NCBI GenBank assembly: GCA_020725335.1
Contig: DYFF01000007.1
Span: 1 to 64,000 of the forward strand
DNA length: 64,000 nucleotides
From: Thermodesulfovibrio sp.
Lineage (GTDB): Bacteria; Nitrospirota; Thermodesulfovibrionia; Thermodesulfovibrionales; Thermodesulfovibrionaceae
Direction: 5' to 3'
Position numbers and translations under genes: made by a program. A model generated the notes under the pieces. That model was given only the letters and a program-made list of their open reading frames with translations. It did not search any database and was not told the DNA's origin. Positions within the stretch are counted from its first letter, which is position 1. Each line of letters begins with the position of its first letter. Shown piece after piece: positions 19,069 to 27,844 of this stretch.

Positions 19069-19779
19069 TTGAGTATGATAGCCAATGAAATAAAGAAAGT
19101 TTCTTACTGGAATGAATATGCTCGCTGGTATAAGCTTTGGAGAGAGCACAACAGTTATCATGAACCGATAAAGAATTTTCTTTTTAGCATGATTCATAAA
19201 GATATTAAAGTTTTGGATATAGGCGCTGGAGACGGTGTCCTTAGCTTCCCTTTGATAGAGAGAGGCTGTCACGTTACAGCTCTTGAACCTTCATCTGCTA
19301 TGCGCGATTATATGTTGAGGGAAGCTTTTGATAAGGGATTTTTTTTTGATATTGACTGTAGAAGATTTGAGGAATTAGATATTTTTGAATTAAAGCGATA
19401 TGACCTTGCTTTAGCCTGCAATAGTCTTCATCTTACCGAGGAAGGAATTGAAGCTGCAATGGATAAAATATTTAGTTCCGAAATAGAAAGTGTATTTCTT
19501 GTGACTGAGAAAAGTATTTCTATACGTAGGCTTTTATCAAAATTCCCACAGTATAAGCTTATATTTAATTATTCCTACTTTTGTGAAAGTTCATTTGCAT
19601 ATCACGATAAAGAGGAGATTTTTGATCACTGGCACATTAGGAAAAAGGTAAATATTTTTGACTGGAATATTGAAAAAATCCTGCGAAGCCTGGTCTATGA
19701 AAAAGGACACTTTTGGTTAAAAGAGTATGTGAATGTAAAAATATTTTATTGGAGGAGGGAGAAATTATTCAAAATTTAA
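19069..19779 (+). CDS. Class I SAM-dependent methyltransferase
   Basis: The 236-aa protein has a Rossmann methyltransferase core: motif I VLDIGAGDGVLSFPLIERG near residues 48-66, the acidic adenosine-binding segment VTALEPSSAMRDYM, and motif IV-like YDLALACNSLHL. The substrate is unknown. Possible starts are TTG at 19069 or ATG at 19075; neither has a clear ribosome site, because the terminator hairpin occupies the upstream bases. It is followed directly by a decayed TonB-dependent receptor, so it may once have belonged to a metal or corrinoid uptake locus. That link is inference. Confidence 0.75.
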   Translation: MSMIANEIKKVSYWNEYARWYKLWREHNSYHEPIKNFLFSMIHKDIKVLDIGAGDGVLSFPLIERGCHVTALEPSSAMRDYMLREAFDKGFFFDIDCRRFEELDIFELKRYDLALACNSLHLTEEGIEAAMDKIFSSEIESVFLVTEKSISIRRLLSKFPQYKLIFNYSYFCESSFAYHDKEEIFDHWHIRKKVNIFDWNIEKILRSLVYEKGHFWLKEYVNVKIFYWRREKLFKI

Positions 19780-20446
19780 TTTTAATAGTGTGTGTATCAT
19801 TTATGACCTCAATAACTTATGCAAGGAAAATATCTAAACTATATCGGCTTGACGAAATTACGGTATATGAGGAAAAAATCAAATAAGAGAAAGATATATC
19901 CAACTAATCAGTCATGATTCCTAAACTTCTTCTTTAGGGTATAATTTCAAGTCTTGAGGGAGTAATGCTGAGACATTCTGGGGTTTATGTTAAGAAACTT
20001 TAGCAGGATAGCGGGTGCTTTTGATGATGACTCTATTAAAAACAGAGATTTTGGAGCAAGAAGAATTGCTCTTGCCTATGATGGAAGACTTCTTAATACT
20101 ATAGGAACTGCCGCTTGCTATTTTATTGACTTGACTACTTTCCTCTTTCAAATATTGAAAAAATCTTTTTCATTAAGGGAGTTTCAGAACCAAGATATGG
20201 AAATACTCTTGGAGGAGTTATAAATCTAATACCTAAAAGACCAAAAAAGATGGAGATTGAGTTTCAGGATATGAAGGCAAGGTATCATACAGACAAATTT
20301 AGTTTTTTCTATTTATAGAAACCTTCTCAGTTTGAGTATTCAATAAGTGGAAACCATCTAAAAAGTGATGGTTATCTAATAAATGAAGATTTTGAGGTAA
20401 AAATTTTAAATTTCTATGTTGGTTACAATGTTTTTCAAAATTTATA
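19764..20446 (+). pseudogene. TonB-dependent outer-membrane receptor, decayed
   Basis: Pieces of one receptor lie in different frames. At about 19755-19885 is a signal peptide and receptor N-terminus (LILIVCVSFMTSITYA, then RLDEITVYEEKIK and a stop). Next come RIAGAFDDDSIKNRDFGARR with ALAYDGRLLNTIG, a plug-domain segment at about 19990-20130. The continuation in another frame reads IKGVSEPRYGNTLGGVINLI at about 20170-20235, followed by a beta-strand piece (FEYSISGNHLKSDGYLI). Frameshifts, stops and loss of most of the barrel (600-700 aa usual) show it is dead. The ORF at 19987-20223 is only one fragment. Confidence 0.85.
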
Positions 20447-20450
20447 ACTA

Positions 20451-21110
20451 TTAGGGCATTTCAGTAAGTCTCTGACTGTTATCTTTGAACCAAGTCATGA
20501 AACAAAGTTCTACCGCTCTATAACCTGTTTCTTTCGCAAGGTATTCAACTTTATGAATAAATTCCATATCATCATATACGGGCTTTTCGCCTGTCTTTAT
20601 AAGGATTTCATTTATCACTTTTTTTACAATTTTATCTGGCATAACTGTGTCAATCCCACCCATCATTCTTAAATACTGATAGGTAATTAGTCCGACACCT
20701 TTGATTTTTCCAATAGGGTCTTTTGTCCATTCTTTAAGAGAAGAGCTTTTTGCCCATGTTCTTAAAGCTTCTCTGTCATCCTTTGAAAGAGTTGAAAGAT
20801 AGCTTGAAATTTCCCTTGCAACCTGCCAGGATCTCTTATTTTTCCATATATGGAAGGCTTCTTCATAATTAAACTTGGCTAAAGATTCTAAAGAAGTAAT
20901 CTTTTTAGTTTTTATAAATTCTTTTTCAAAAGTTTTAACCTTCGGAATTACTACTTGAAAATAATTGATTCCTACAGAAGTGATAGCTGCATCGAGGACC
21001 ATTAGGGATACATTCCCATCCCATCTTTGAGTATTAATACATTTACTACAAATCTTGTTAAGATTATTTATCTTTTCTAAAATGTGATTGAGCTCATTTA
21101 CAATTAACAT
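20451..21110 (-). CDS. Conserved protein with a helix-hairpin-helix-like segment
   Basis: Function uncertain. The 219-aa mostly helical protein contains KIKGVGLITYQYLRMMGG followed by IDTVMPDKIVKKVINEI at about residues 137-172. This resembles the helix-hairpin-helix and catalytic-Asp region of HhH-GPD DNA glycosylases (LPGVG...D...V). The rest lacks an iron-sulfur cluster motif and is shorter at the N-terminus than EndoIII/MutY. It could be a glycosylase-like DNA-binding protein. It ends next to the receptor pseudogene and starts with ATG, alone on its strand. Confidence 0.55.
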   Translation of the reverse strand: MLIVNELNHILEKINNLNKICSKCINTQRWDGNVSLMVLDAAITSVGINYFQVVIPKVKTFEKEFIKTKKITSLESLAKFNYEEAFHIWKNKRSWQVAREISSYLSTLSKDDREALRTWAKSSSLKEWTKDPIGKIKGVGLITYQYLRMMGGIDTVMPDKIVKKVINEILIKTGEKPVYDDMEFIHKVEYLAKETGYRAVELCFMTWFKDNSQRLTEMP

Positions 21111-21210
21111 TAATAAAATTATAACTTTAATATTTAATTAAATGATATTGAACTTCTTATTTTTATTGTTTTTATGTTAATATTTTTTAAGCCTTTAAAG
21201 GAGGGAAATA

Positions 21211-21516
21211 ATGATTGTTCAGTTTAGTATAGTTCCCTTAGGTGTCGGTGTAAGCGTGAGCGAATATGTTGCTAAAGTAATAAAGATTGTTGATGAAAGC
21301 GGACTTTCATATAAACTTCATGCAATGGGAACCATAGTGGAAGGAGAGTGGGACGAAATAATGGATTTAATAAAAAAATGTAGAGACGAACTATTTAAGG
21401 AGACAGAGAGATTAATAATAGATATAAAGATTGATGATAGAAAAGGATTTTCAGGAAGAATTGAAGGAAAAGTTTTATCAGTAGAGAGAAAGATTGGGAA
21501 GGAGATAAAAAAATGA
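21211..21516 (+). CDS. MTH1187/YkoF-like thiamine-binding family protein
   Basis: This 101-aa protein matches the DUF77/MTH1187 family: IVQFSIVPLGVGVSVSEYVA, YKLHAMGTIVEGEWDEIM. Members form ferredoxin-like tetramers, and some bind thiamine or related compounds. The family role in this organism is unknown. The ATG has a strong AAAGGAGGG site. The stop overlaps the next ATG by 4 bases (ATGA), tying it to the universal stress protein downstream. Confidence 0.85.
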   Translation: MIVQFSIVPLGVGVSVSEYVAKVIKIVDESGLSYKLHAMGTIVEGEWDEIMDLIKKCRDELFKETERLIIDIKIDDRKGFSGRIEGKVLSVERKIGKEIKK

Positions 21517-22352
21517 TTTATCCTGACAAGATAATCGTAGGGATAGATTTAAAAAAATTAACTAATGCTGTTATTTCTTACTCAATCTGGCTTGCGAAAG
21601 TTTTTAATTGTAAAAATTTGTCCTTTTTTCATATACTCGAATATAATTTAACACCTCCATCATATTTAATTCCTTATATAAATAAAGAAAAGGAAAAAAT
21701 CAGAGATAAAATAGCTTTGTTAGCAGAGAAAGTTAAAAAATATTCTATAGATGTGGAAATAAAAGTTTTATTTGGAAGATTGATAGAGAGTATAAACAAA
21801 GTATCTAAGGAAGTAAATACCTTTATGGTTTTAGGTTTTATAAGCCATGTTACAAGACCTTCTACTTCTGAAAGAATACTGAGAGGAGTAAAAATCCCTG
21901 TATTAGTAGTTAAATCAGAAGAGTTTCCAGAAATAACACCAGAAAAGATTAATATATCTAAAATTCTTTGCCCTATTGATTTTTCTGACAATTCTTTGCG
22001 AGCATTACAGGTAGCTAAAGAGATTTCTGATAAGATAGGAGCTAAGTTGTTGATTATACATATTATTCCTGAAAATAAGGTAAAGGCAATTATAGAAGAA
22101 CCTATAGAGTTAAGTAAATATCTTGAATATCTTAAAGAAGAAGCAAAAAATGAGATAGAGAAAATAGCAAAAGGATATGAATATGAGATTATTGTTGGAA
22201 TACCATCAGAAGAAATTTTAGAGAAGGCTAAAGATGTAGATTTAATAGTTATTGGTTCAAAAGGCAGGTCATATACAGAAGCCGTTATTGTTGGCAGTGT
22301 TGCAGAGGCTGTTATAGAAAGTTCAAATAATCCTGTCATACTCATTCCATAA
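21513..22352 (+). CDS. Tandem universal stress protein (UspA) domains
   Basis: The 279-aa protein contains two UspA folds. The first (residues 1-130) is diverged and ends LRGVKIPVLVVKSEE. The second begins KILCPIDFSDNSLRALQVAKEI and ends IGSKGRSYTEAVIVGSVAEAVIESSNNPVILI, with the ATP-type G-x2-G-x9-G(S/T) arrangement. Tandem Usp proteins respond to stress in diverse prokaryotes; the specific signal is not known. It is translationally coupled to the MTH1187-like gene, and 234 bases without a clear gene follow. Confidence 0.88.
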   Translation: MIYPDKIIVGIDLKKLTNAVISYSIWLAKVFNCKNLSFFHILEYNLTPPSYLIPYINKEKEKIRDKIALLAEKVKKYSIDVEIKVLFGRLIESINKVSKEVNTFMVLGFISHVTRPSTSERILRGVKIPVLVVKSEEFPEITPEKINISKILCPIDFSDNSLRALQVAKEISDKIGAKLLIIHIIPENKVKAIIEEPIELSKYLEYLKEEAKNEIEKIAKGYEYEIIVGIPSEEILEKAKDVDLIVIGSKGRSYTEAVIVGSVAEAVIESSNNPVILIP

Positions 22353-22586
22353 ATACACTAATTCAAATAAAAAAATGACAGATAAAATTATTTCTTCTAA
22401 TGTAAGTCAAAATAAAGTGACTATAAAGATTCCAGTTTTATAAGTAGAGATGATTGAAAAATATTTATAAAAATTTCTCATTAAGCGTTAAATATTTAAA
22501 GTAGCAGGTATTATACAATTCCCCAGAAGTTTTTTTAATAGGTTTAAATATAGGTATAATAAAAATTATTGAAGAGGTGAATATGT

Positions 22587-23072
22587 ATGAAAAAATATAC
22601 AGTTGCTATTATTACCGTTTCAGATAAAGGGTCAAGGGGAGAAAGAGAAGATAAAAGTGGTAAAGTTATTGAAGAGTTATTAAAAACATGGGCTGAGATA
22701 GTTTCTTATTCTATCATTCCCGATGAAAAGGAAGATATAAAAAAAGAATTGATAGCTAATGTGGATAAGGTTGATTTAATCTTAACAAACGGTGGCACAG
22801 GGTTGCATCCACGCGATGTTACTCCAGAGGCAACCCTTGAGATAATAGATAAAGAAGTTCCCGGGATAGCTGAAGTGATGAGGATGGAAGGTTTTAAGAA
22901 AACTAAACAAGCCATATTGTCAAGAGCAGTGGCTGGGATAAAAGGGAAAACTCTTATAATAAATCTTCCGGGAAGTCCTAAAGCAGTAAGGGAATCTCTT
23001 GAAGTTATATTAGAGGCTTTACCCCATGCAATTGATAAAATCAAAGGCGACCCATCTGAGTGTGCTCAATGA
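22587..23072 (+). CDS. mogA: Molybdopterin adenylyltransferase, MogA/MoaB family
   Basis: The enzyme adenylates molybdopterin before molybdate insertion. The 161-aa protein shows TVSDKGSRGEREDKSG, the MPT-binding loop LTNGGTGLHPRDVTPEAT, and LIINLPGSPKAVRESLE. MogA and MoaB cannot be separated by sequence alone. A possible -10 (TATAAT near 22555) lies upstream. It overlaps ccdA by ATGA, an unusual partner for a molybdenum cofactor gene. Confidence 0.88.
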   Translation: MKKYTVAIITVSDKGSRGEREDKSGKVIEELLKTWAEIVSYSIIPDEKEDIKKELIANVDKVDLILTNGGTGLHPRDVTPEATLEIIDKEVPGIAEVMRMEGFKKTKQAILSRAVAGIKGKTLIINLPGSPKAVRESLEVILEALPHAIDKIKGDPSECAQ

Positions 23073-23743
23073 ATGAAATTGGAATTACCACTGCTTTTAT
23101 AGGTGGTATGCTTAGTTTTTTTTCACCATGCATACTGCCTTTACTTCCTGTTTATATTTCCCTTTTCACAGGGCTTTCTTCCACTGAAATATCTAAAGGG
23201 AGTTCAAGACTTCGCATTTTATTTCACACCTTAATGTTTGTTTTCGGTTTTTCAACTGTTTATTTAGCAATGGGAGCTGGGAGCTCAATTATTGGAAGTA
23301 TTTTCTTTGATTATCAGGATATTTGGAGAATTATAGGGGGACTTATCCTAATTTTATTTGGCATTCTTTTAATTGGATTGATTAGAAGTGGTATTCTTAT
23401 GAGGGAGTTTAGGCTTAATATTAAAGTTCAAAGAATGGGAACCCCTGTGGGAGCGTATCTTGTAGGTATAGGCTTTGCAGCAGGATGGTCTCCCTGTATC
23501 GGCCCTATTTTAGGAAGTATTCTTGTCTATTCAAGTATTAGCGGAAACGTTTTAGAAGGAATGAAGATGCTCGGAGCTTACTCTTTGGGTATAGCAATTC
23601 CTTTTATTATATCCTCTATGTTGATTGATACAGCAATGAGGTATGTAAGAAAATATATGAAACTATTCCGCTGGATAAATTATATATTAGGAATGGTTCT
23701 AATAATATTAGGATTATTAATGCTTTTAGGCTTGTTTATATGA
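23069..23743 (+). CDS. ccdA: Cytochrome c biogenesis protein CcdA
   Basis: CcdA carries reducing equivalents across the membrane from thioredoxin to periplasmic thiols for haem attachment. The 224-aa protein has six hydrophobic segments with the paired redox cysteines in FFSPCILPLLPVY and GWSPCIGPILGS. ATG at 23069 overlaps the mogA stop by 4 bases; a GTG three codons earlier is possible. No other cytochrome maturation gene is adjacent. Confidence 0.92.
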   Translation: MNEIGITTAFIGGMLSFFSPCILPLLPVYISLFTGLSSTEISKGSSRLRILFHTLMFVFGFSTVYLAMGAGSSIIGSIFFDYQDIWRIIGGLILILFGILLIGLIRSGILMREFRLNIKVQRMGTPVGAYLVGIGFAAGWSPCIGPILGSILVYSSISGNVLEGMKMLGAYSLGIAIPFIISSMLIDTAMRYVRKYMKLFRWINYILGMVLIILGLLMLLGLFI

Positions 23744-23800
23744 TATTTACATTGATAAAATTTACTTTTTCAAAATGAATATGATAGAATTTTTCAATTT

Positions 23801-25888
23801 ATGATTGATGCCATATTTAATCCCTCTTCAATTGCGGTAATTGGAGCTTCTGCTGAGGAAAAAAAAGTAGGATATGCTGTTTTAAAAAATCTTATAGATG
23901 ACTATAAAGGTAAAATTTATCCTGTTAATCCAGGAAGACAGGAAATTTTATCCCTTCCATGTTATCCAGCAGTTTCATCAATTCCTGATAGAGTTGATCT
24001 TGCAGTAATAGTGATACCTGCAAAGTTTGTATCTGAGGCTTTAACAGACTGTGCGAAAGCAGGTGTTAAAGGAGTTGTTGTTATTACAGCAGGTTTCAAA
24101 GAGGTTGGGGGAGAGGGTATTAATAGGGAGAAACAAATTGTTGAAATAGTAAGAAATGCAGGGATGAGAATGGTAGGACCTAACTGCCTTGGAGTTATGA
24201 ATACGAAGATAAAAATGAATGCTTCTTTTGCAGCCGAGATGCCTCCAGAGGGACGAGTAGCATTTTTTTCCCAATCCGGCGCATTAGGAGTAGCAATTAT
24301 AGATTGGGCGTTGGAAAATAATTTTGGTTTTTCAAAATTTGTTAGTTTTGGAAATAAGGGCGATCTAAACGAGACGGATTTCCTTGAATATTTTGCAAAA
24401 GATCTAGATACAGATGTTATTCTTGGCTACATTGAAGATGTAGTAGATGGTAAGAGATTTTTAGAAATTTCGAAAGAGGTTACAAAAATTAAACCAGTTA
24501 TATTAATCAAATCAGGTGCTACCGAAGCAGGTGCAAGAGCTGCTTCCTCTCATACAGGAGCTCTTGCAGGTTCTGATAGAGCTTTCACTGAGGCTTTCAG
24601 AAAAGCAGGAATAATCAGGGCTCAAGGCATCCAAGAATTATTCGATATAGCTGAAATGTTTATTTCTAATAAAAAACCTAAGGGTAGGAGACTCTTGATA
24701 GTTACTAATGCAGGAGGACCGGGAATTATCGCTGCTGATACTGCTGATAGGTTAGGAATAAAATTAGATCCTATGAGTAGAGCTTCTATAGATAATATTG
24801 CTGAAAAGCTTCCCTCTAATGCTTCCCTTTATAATCCTGTTGACATAATAGGAGACGCAACCTCTGAAAGGTATAAAGTTGTTTTGGAGCAGGCATTAAA
24901 AGACGAAATTGCTCAAGGTATATGTGTTATATTAACTCCTCAAGCAATGACGGATGTAGATAATATCGCTGATGTTGTAATTTCAGCTTCCAAAAATACT
25001 GAAAAACCGATTTTTACAACTTTTATTGGAGGGCAGAGAATAAAAAATGCAATAAAGAGATTAAAGGCTAATAATATACCTAATTTTACCGATCCTTCTG
25101 TGGCAATTAATGCATATAGAAAACTTATAAATTTTGTGGAACTCATAAATAGAGAAACTCAGGAAGGTGATTCTATAGAAATACCATCAATGAATATTAA
25201 TAGAGCAAAGGATATCCTTGAGAGATTAAAATCTTCAGGAATTTCTGAAATAGGTGGTGAAGAGGCATTAGAAATTTTATCTTTATATGGTTTTTCTTTT
25301 CCAGATAGAGCCCTTGCAAAAACTCCAATGGAGGCTGTTGCTATTGCTGAGAGAATAGGTTATCCCGTAGTAATGAAAGTCTCGTCTCCTCATATACTTC
25401 ATAAAACTGATGTAGGTGGGGTTAAATTAAATTTAACAAATGAGAAAGCAGTATACAACGCTTTTGTAGAAATTACATCTAATGTTCAAAGAGTTATGCC
25501 GGATGCTTTCATTGAAGGTGTGATGGTGTATGAGATGGTAACTGGAGGGAAAGAAATAATACTTGGAGTTAGTTATGATAAAACTTTCGGACATATGATA
25601 ATGTTTGGATTAGGAGGCATTTATGTGGAGGTTTTAAAAGATGTATCCTTTAGAATAATTCCTGTATCGGAACAGGAGGCATATGAAATGATTAATGAAA
25701 TAAAGGCAAGCCGAATACTTGATGGCGTGAGAGGAGAAAAACCTTATGATAAAAAGGATATAGTAAATTGTATAAGAAAACTTTCTAAATTAGTTCAAGA
25801 TTTTCCAATAATAAAGGAAGTAGATATAAATCCATATCTTGTAATGAATAACGGTGGAATAGGTTTAGATGCAAGGATAATAATTTAG
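23801..25888 (+). CDS. ADP-forming acetyl-CoA synthetase (fused alpha-beta)
   Basis: The 695-aa protein carries a CoA-binding domain (IAVIGASAEEKKVGYAVLKN), a succinyl-CoA-ligase-like domain with the phospho-histidine loop AASSHTGALAGSD (H251), and a C-terminal ATP-grasp domain (VVMKVSSPHILHKTDVGGV). Such enzymes make ATP, acetate and CoA from acetyl-CoA, ADP and Pi, or the reverse, in anaerobes and archaea. The acyl specificity cannot be read off, and it could also be a Pat-like protein if an acetyltransferase domain were present; none is. The next gene is a Pta-type regulatory-domain protein, suggesting shared acetate metabolism. Confidence 0.88.
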   Translation: MIDAIFNPSSIAVIGASAEEKKVGYAVLKNLIDDYKGKIYPVNPGRQEILSLPCYPAVSSIPDRVDLAVIVIPAKFVSEALTDCAKAGVKGVVVITAGFKEVGGEGINREKQIVEIVRNAGMRMVGPNCLGVMNTKIKMNASFAAEMPPEGRVAFFSQSGALGVAIIDWALENNFGFSKFVSFGNKGDLNETDFLEYFAKDLDTDVILGYIEDVVDGKRFLEISKEVTKIKPVILIKSGATEAGARAASSHTGALAGSDRAFTEAFRKAGIIRAQGIQELFDIAEMFISNKKPKGRRLLIVTNAGGPGIIAADTADRLGIKLDPMSRASIDNIAEKLPSNASLYNPVDIIGDATSERYKVVLEQALKDEIAQGICVILTPQAMTDVDNIADVVISASKNTEKPIFTTFIGGQRIKNAIKRLKANNIPNFTDPSVAINAYRKLINFVELINRETQEGDSIEIPSMNINRAKDILERLKSSGISEIGGEEALEILSLYGFSFPDRALAKTPMEAVAIAERIGYPVVMKVSSPHILHKTDVGGVKLNLTNEKAVYNAFVEITSNVQRVMPDAFIEGVMVYEMVTGGKEIILGVSYDKTFGHMIMFGLGGIYVEVLKDVSFRIIPVSEQEAYEMINEIKASRILDGVRGEKPYDKKDIVNCIRKLSKLVQDFPIIKEVDINPYLVMNNGGIGLDARIII

Positions 25889-25911
25889 AAAAGAAACTTA
25901 TGGAGGGCAAA

Positions 25912-26970
25912 ATGATACCCATTTTTATAATATCAAATCGAGCGTTTACAGGAAAAAATTTTTTTGCTTTAGGTTTAGCATTAACTTTAAAAGATAAAGG
26001 ATATAATGTTGGATATATGAGACCACTGGGTAGAATACCTATAAAAAAGGGAGAGGAAATTTTTGATGAAGAGGCTTTTTTCATTAAAGAGATGTTAGGT
26101 CTTAATGACCCTTTAAATGTAATTTCTCCTTTTGTATTTACCTATGAAGCCCAATACAGATTATTGAATGGAGAGGACTTAGGAATTAAAGAGAGAGTGA
26201 AAGAAGCCTTTTTAAAACAACAAGAAAAGGATTTTTTAATAATTGTTGGACCAAATAATATTTTTGAGGGATATTCTTTGGGTATAGATTCTGTAAGACT
26301 AATAGAGGAGATGGATGGAAGAGTTATTGCAATACAGCATTGGGATAGTGATCTTGCGATGGATGATATCTTGGGAATAAAAGATCTTACTAAAAATAGA
26401 TTTATTGGAGCAGTAATTAATAAAGTTCCCTCGGAACAATTTCATCATGTAAAGGAAAAAGTAGTTCCCTTCATGGAAGGAAAGGGTGCAAAAATTTTAG
26501 GTATATTTAAAAAAGATAAAATTTTAGAATCTGTTACAGTAAGAAGACTAATGGAGTCTATAAATGGTGGATTAGTTTGTTGTGAGGACAAATTAGATGA
26601 ATTTGTCGAGAATTTGTCAATAGGCGCAATGGATCCTGAAACAGCCTTATCTTACTTCCTTAGAATTCCAAATAAAGCTGTCATTACTGGTATCCATAGA
26701 ACTGATATTCAGATAGTAGCCATGGAAACATCTACAAAATGTCTTATTCTTACTGGCGGTATGCATGTTAATGAGACTGTTACAGGTATAGCAAAGGCAA
26801 AAGGAATTCCAATAATAGTTACTGCTTTAGATACTTTTACAGCAGTTGATAGGATGGAAAAACTTATGGGGAAAGCTGTTATTAGAGAAAAAAATAAAGC
26901 AATGAAATCTAAAGAAGTCATAAGTACCGATTTTGATATAGAGGAATTTCTAAGAAGGATAAAAAAATGA
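25912..26970 (+). CDS. BioD/Pta N-terminal-like P-loop protein with DRTGG domain
   Basis: The 352-aa protein matches the N-terminal regulatory half of long phosphotransacetylases. It has a dethiobiotin-synthetase-like P-loop domain (SNRAFTGKNFFALGLALTL, KPLGRIP-like RPLGRIP, AIQHWDSDLAMDD), then a DRTGG domain (VITGIHRTDIQIVAMETSTK and LILTGGMHVNETV). It lacks the catalytic PTA domain. The P-loop is degenerate (TGKN where T/S is usual after K). It lies between the ADP-forming acetyl-CoA synthetase and argB and may act as a sensor. The ATG at 25912 has GGAGGG just upstream; an in-frame ATG four codons earlier has no such site. Confidence 0.8.
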   Translation: MIPIFIISNRAFTGKNFFALGLALTLKDKGYNVGYMRPLGRIPIKKGEEIFDEEAFFIKEMLGLNDPLNVISPFVFTYEAQYRLLNGEDLGIKERVKEAFLKQQEKDFLIIVGPNNIFEGYSLGIDSVRLIEEMDGRVIAIQHWDSDLAMDDILGIKDLTKNRFIGAVINKVPSEQFHHVKEKVVPFMEGKGAKILGIFKKDKILESVTVRRLMESINGGLVCCEDKLDEFVENLSIGAMDPETALSYFLRIPNKAVITGIHRTDIQIVAMETSTKCLILTGGMHVNETVTGIAKAKGIPIIVTALDTFTAVDRMEKLMGKAVIREKNKAMKSKEVISTDFDIEEFLRRIKK

Positions 26971-27842
26971 ATGAATTAGAATTAGAAACTATTGAAAAGG
27001 CAAAAATACTTGTTGAAGCTCTCCCTTATATAAGGAAATTTTATGGAAAAACTTTTGTAATAAAATACGGTGGAGCTGCTCAAAAGGAAAGTCATCTCAA
27101 AAACTCTTTTGCCCAAGATATAGTTTTACTAAACTTTATAGGTATAAAAACAATTGTTGTTCACGGTGGAGGACCTAAAATTACGGAGTTAATGAGGAAA
27201 CTCGGTAAAGAACCACATTTCATTCATGGGCATAGAGTTACAGATAAAGAAACCATGGAAATTGTTGAAATGGTTCTTGGGGGTATTATTAACAAGGAGA
27301 TAGTTCAACTGATAAACTCTCATGGTGGGAAAGCTATTGGTTTAACAGGTAAAGACGGGAATCTTCTGAAAGCAAAGAAGCGGTTCATGAAAGTCAATGA
27401 GGAAGATACAGATATAGGTTTTGTTGGAGAAATAGAAGAAGTAACAACGGAACTGCTTGAAAATTTACAAAAAGATAGCTTTATACCAATAATTGCACCA
27501 ATTGGTTTTGATAAACAAGGTAATAGCTATAATATAAATGCTGACACTGTTGCCTCAAGTATTGCTGTTTCAATCAGAGCTGAAAAATTAATACTTCTTA
27601 CAGACGTAAAGGGAATTGCAGATGAAAAGGGAGAACATATCCCTACATTAAAAATTGATGAGGCATTAAAGCTTATAGAGGAAAATATTATAAGTGGAGG
27701 CATGATACCTAAAGTTTATGCTTGTCTTAATGCATTAACAGGTGGAGTTAAAAAAACTCATATAATAGACGGAAGAATTCCTCATAGCCTTCTTCTGGAA
27801 ATTTTCACTAAAAAAGGTATCGGAACAGAAATAATTCTTTAG
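26967..27842 (+). CDS. argB: Acetylglutamate kinase
   Basis: ArgB phosphorylates N-acetylglutamate in arginine synthesis. The 291-aa product has FVIKYGGAAQKE, the substrate loop VVHGGGPKI, LVSGK-type GLTGKDGNL, ADTVASSIAVS and LLTDVKGI, all in family order. Its start overlaps the preceding gene by ATGA. No other arg gene is adjacent; rsmE begins two bases after its stop. Confidence 0.95.
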   Translation: MNELELETIEKAKILVEALPYIRKFYGKTFVIKYGGAAQKESHLKNSFAQDIVLLNFIGIKTIVVHGGGPKITELMRKLGKEPHFIHGHRVTDKETMEIVEMVLGGIINKEIVQLINSHGGKAIGLTGKDGNLLKAKKRFMKVNEEDTDIGFVGEIEEVTTELLENLQKDSFIPIIAPIGFDKQGNSYNINADTVASSIAVSIRAEKLILLTDVKGIADEKGEHIPTLKIDEALKLIEENIISGGMIPKVYACLNALTGGVKKTHIIDGRIPHSLLLEIFTKKGIGTEIIL

Positions 27843-27844
27843 TA

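Noticed and set aside
19987-20223. 78-aa ORF as an independent small gene
   Set aside because: Its residues are a plug-domain fragment of a TonB receptor, with the rest in other frames, so it is part of the pseudogene.
21674-22345. Long antisense frame opposite the tandem universal stress protein gene
   Set aside because: It is the complement of a well-matched gene; its hydrophobic composition reflects antisense reading of AT-rich codons.
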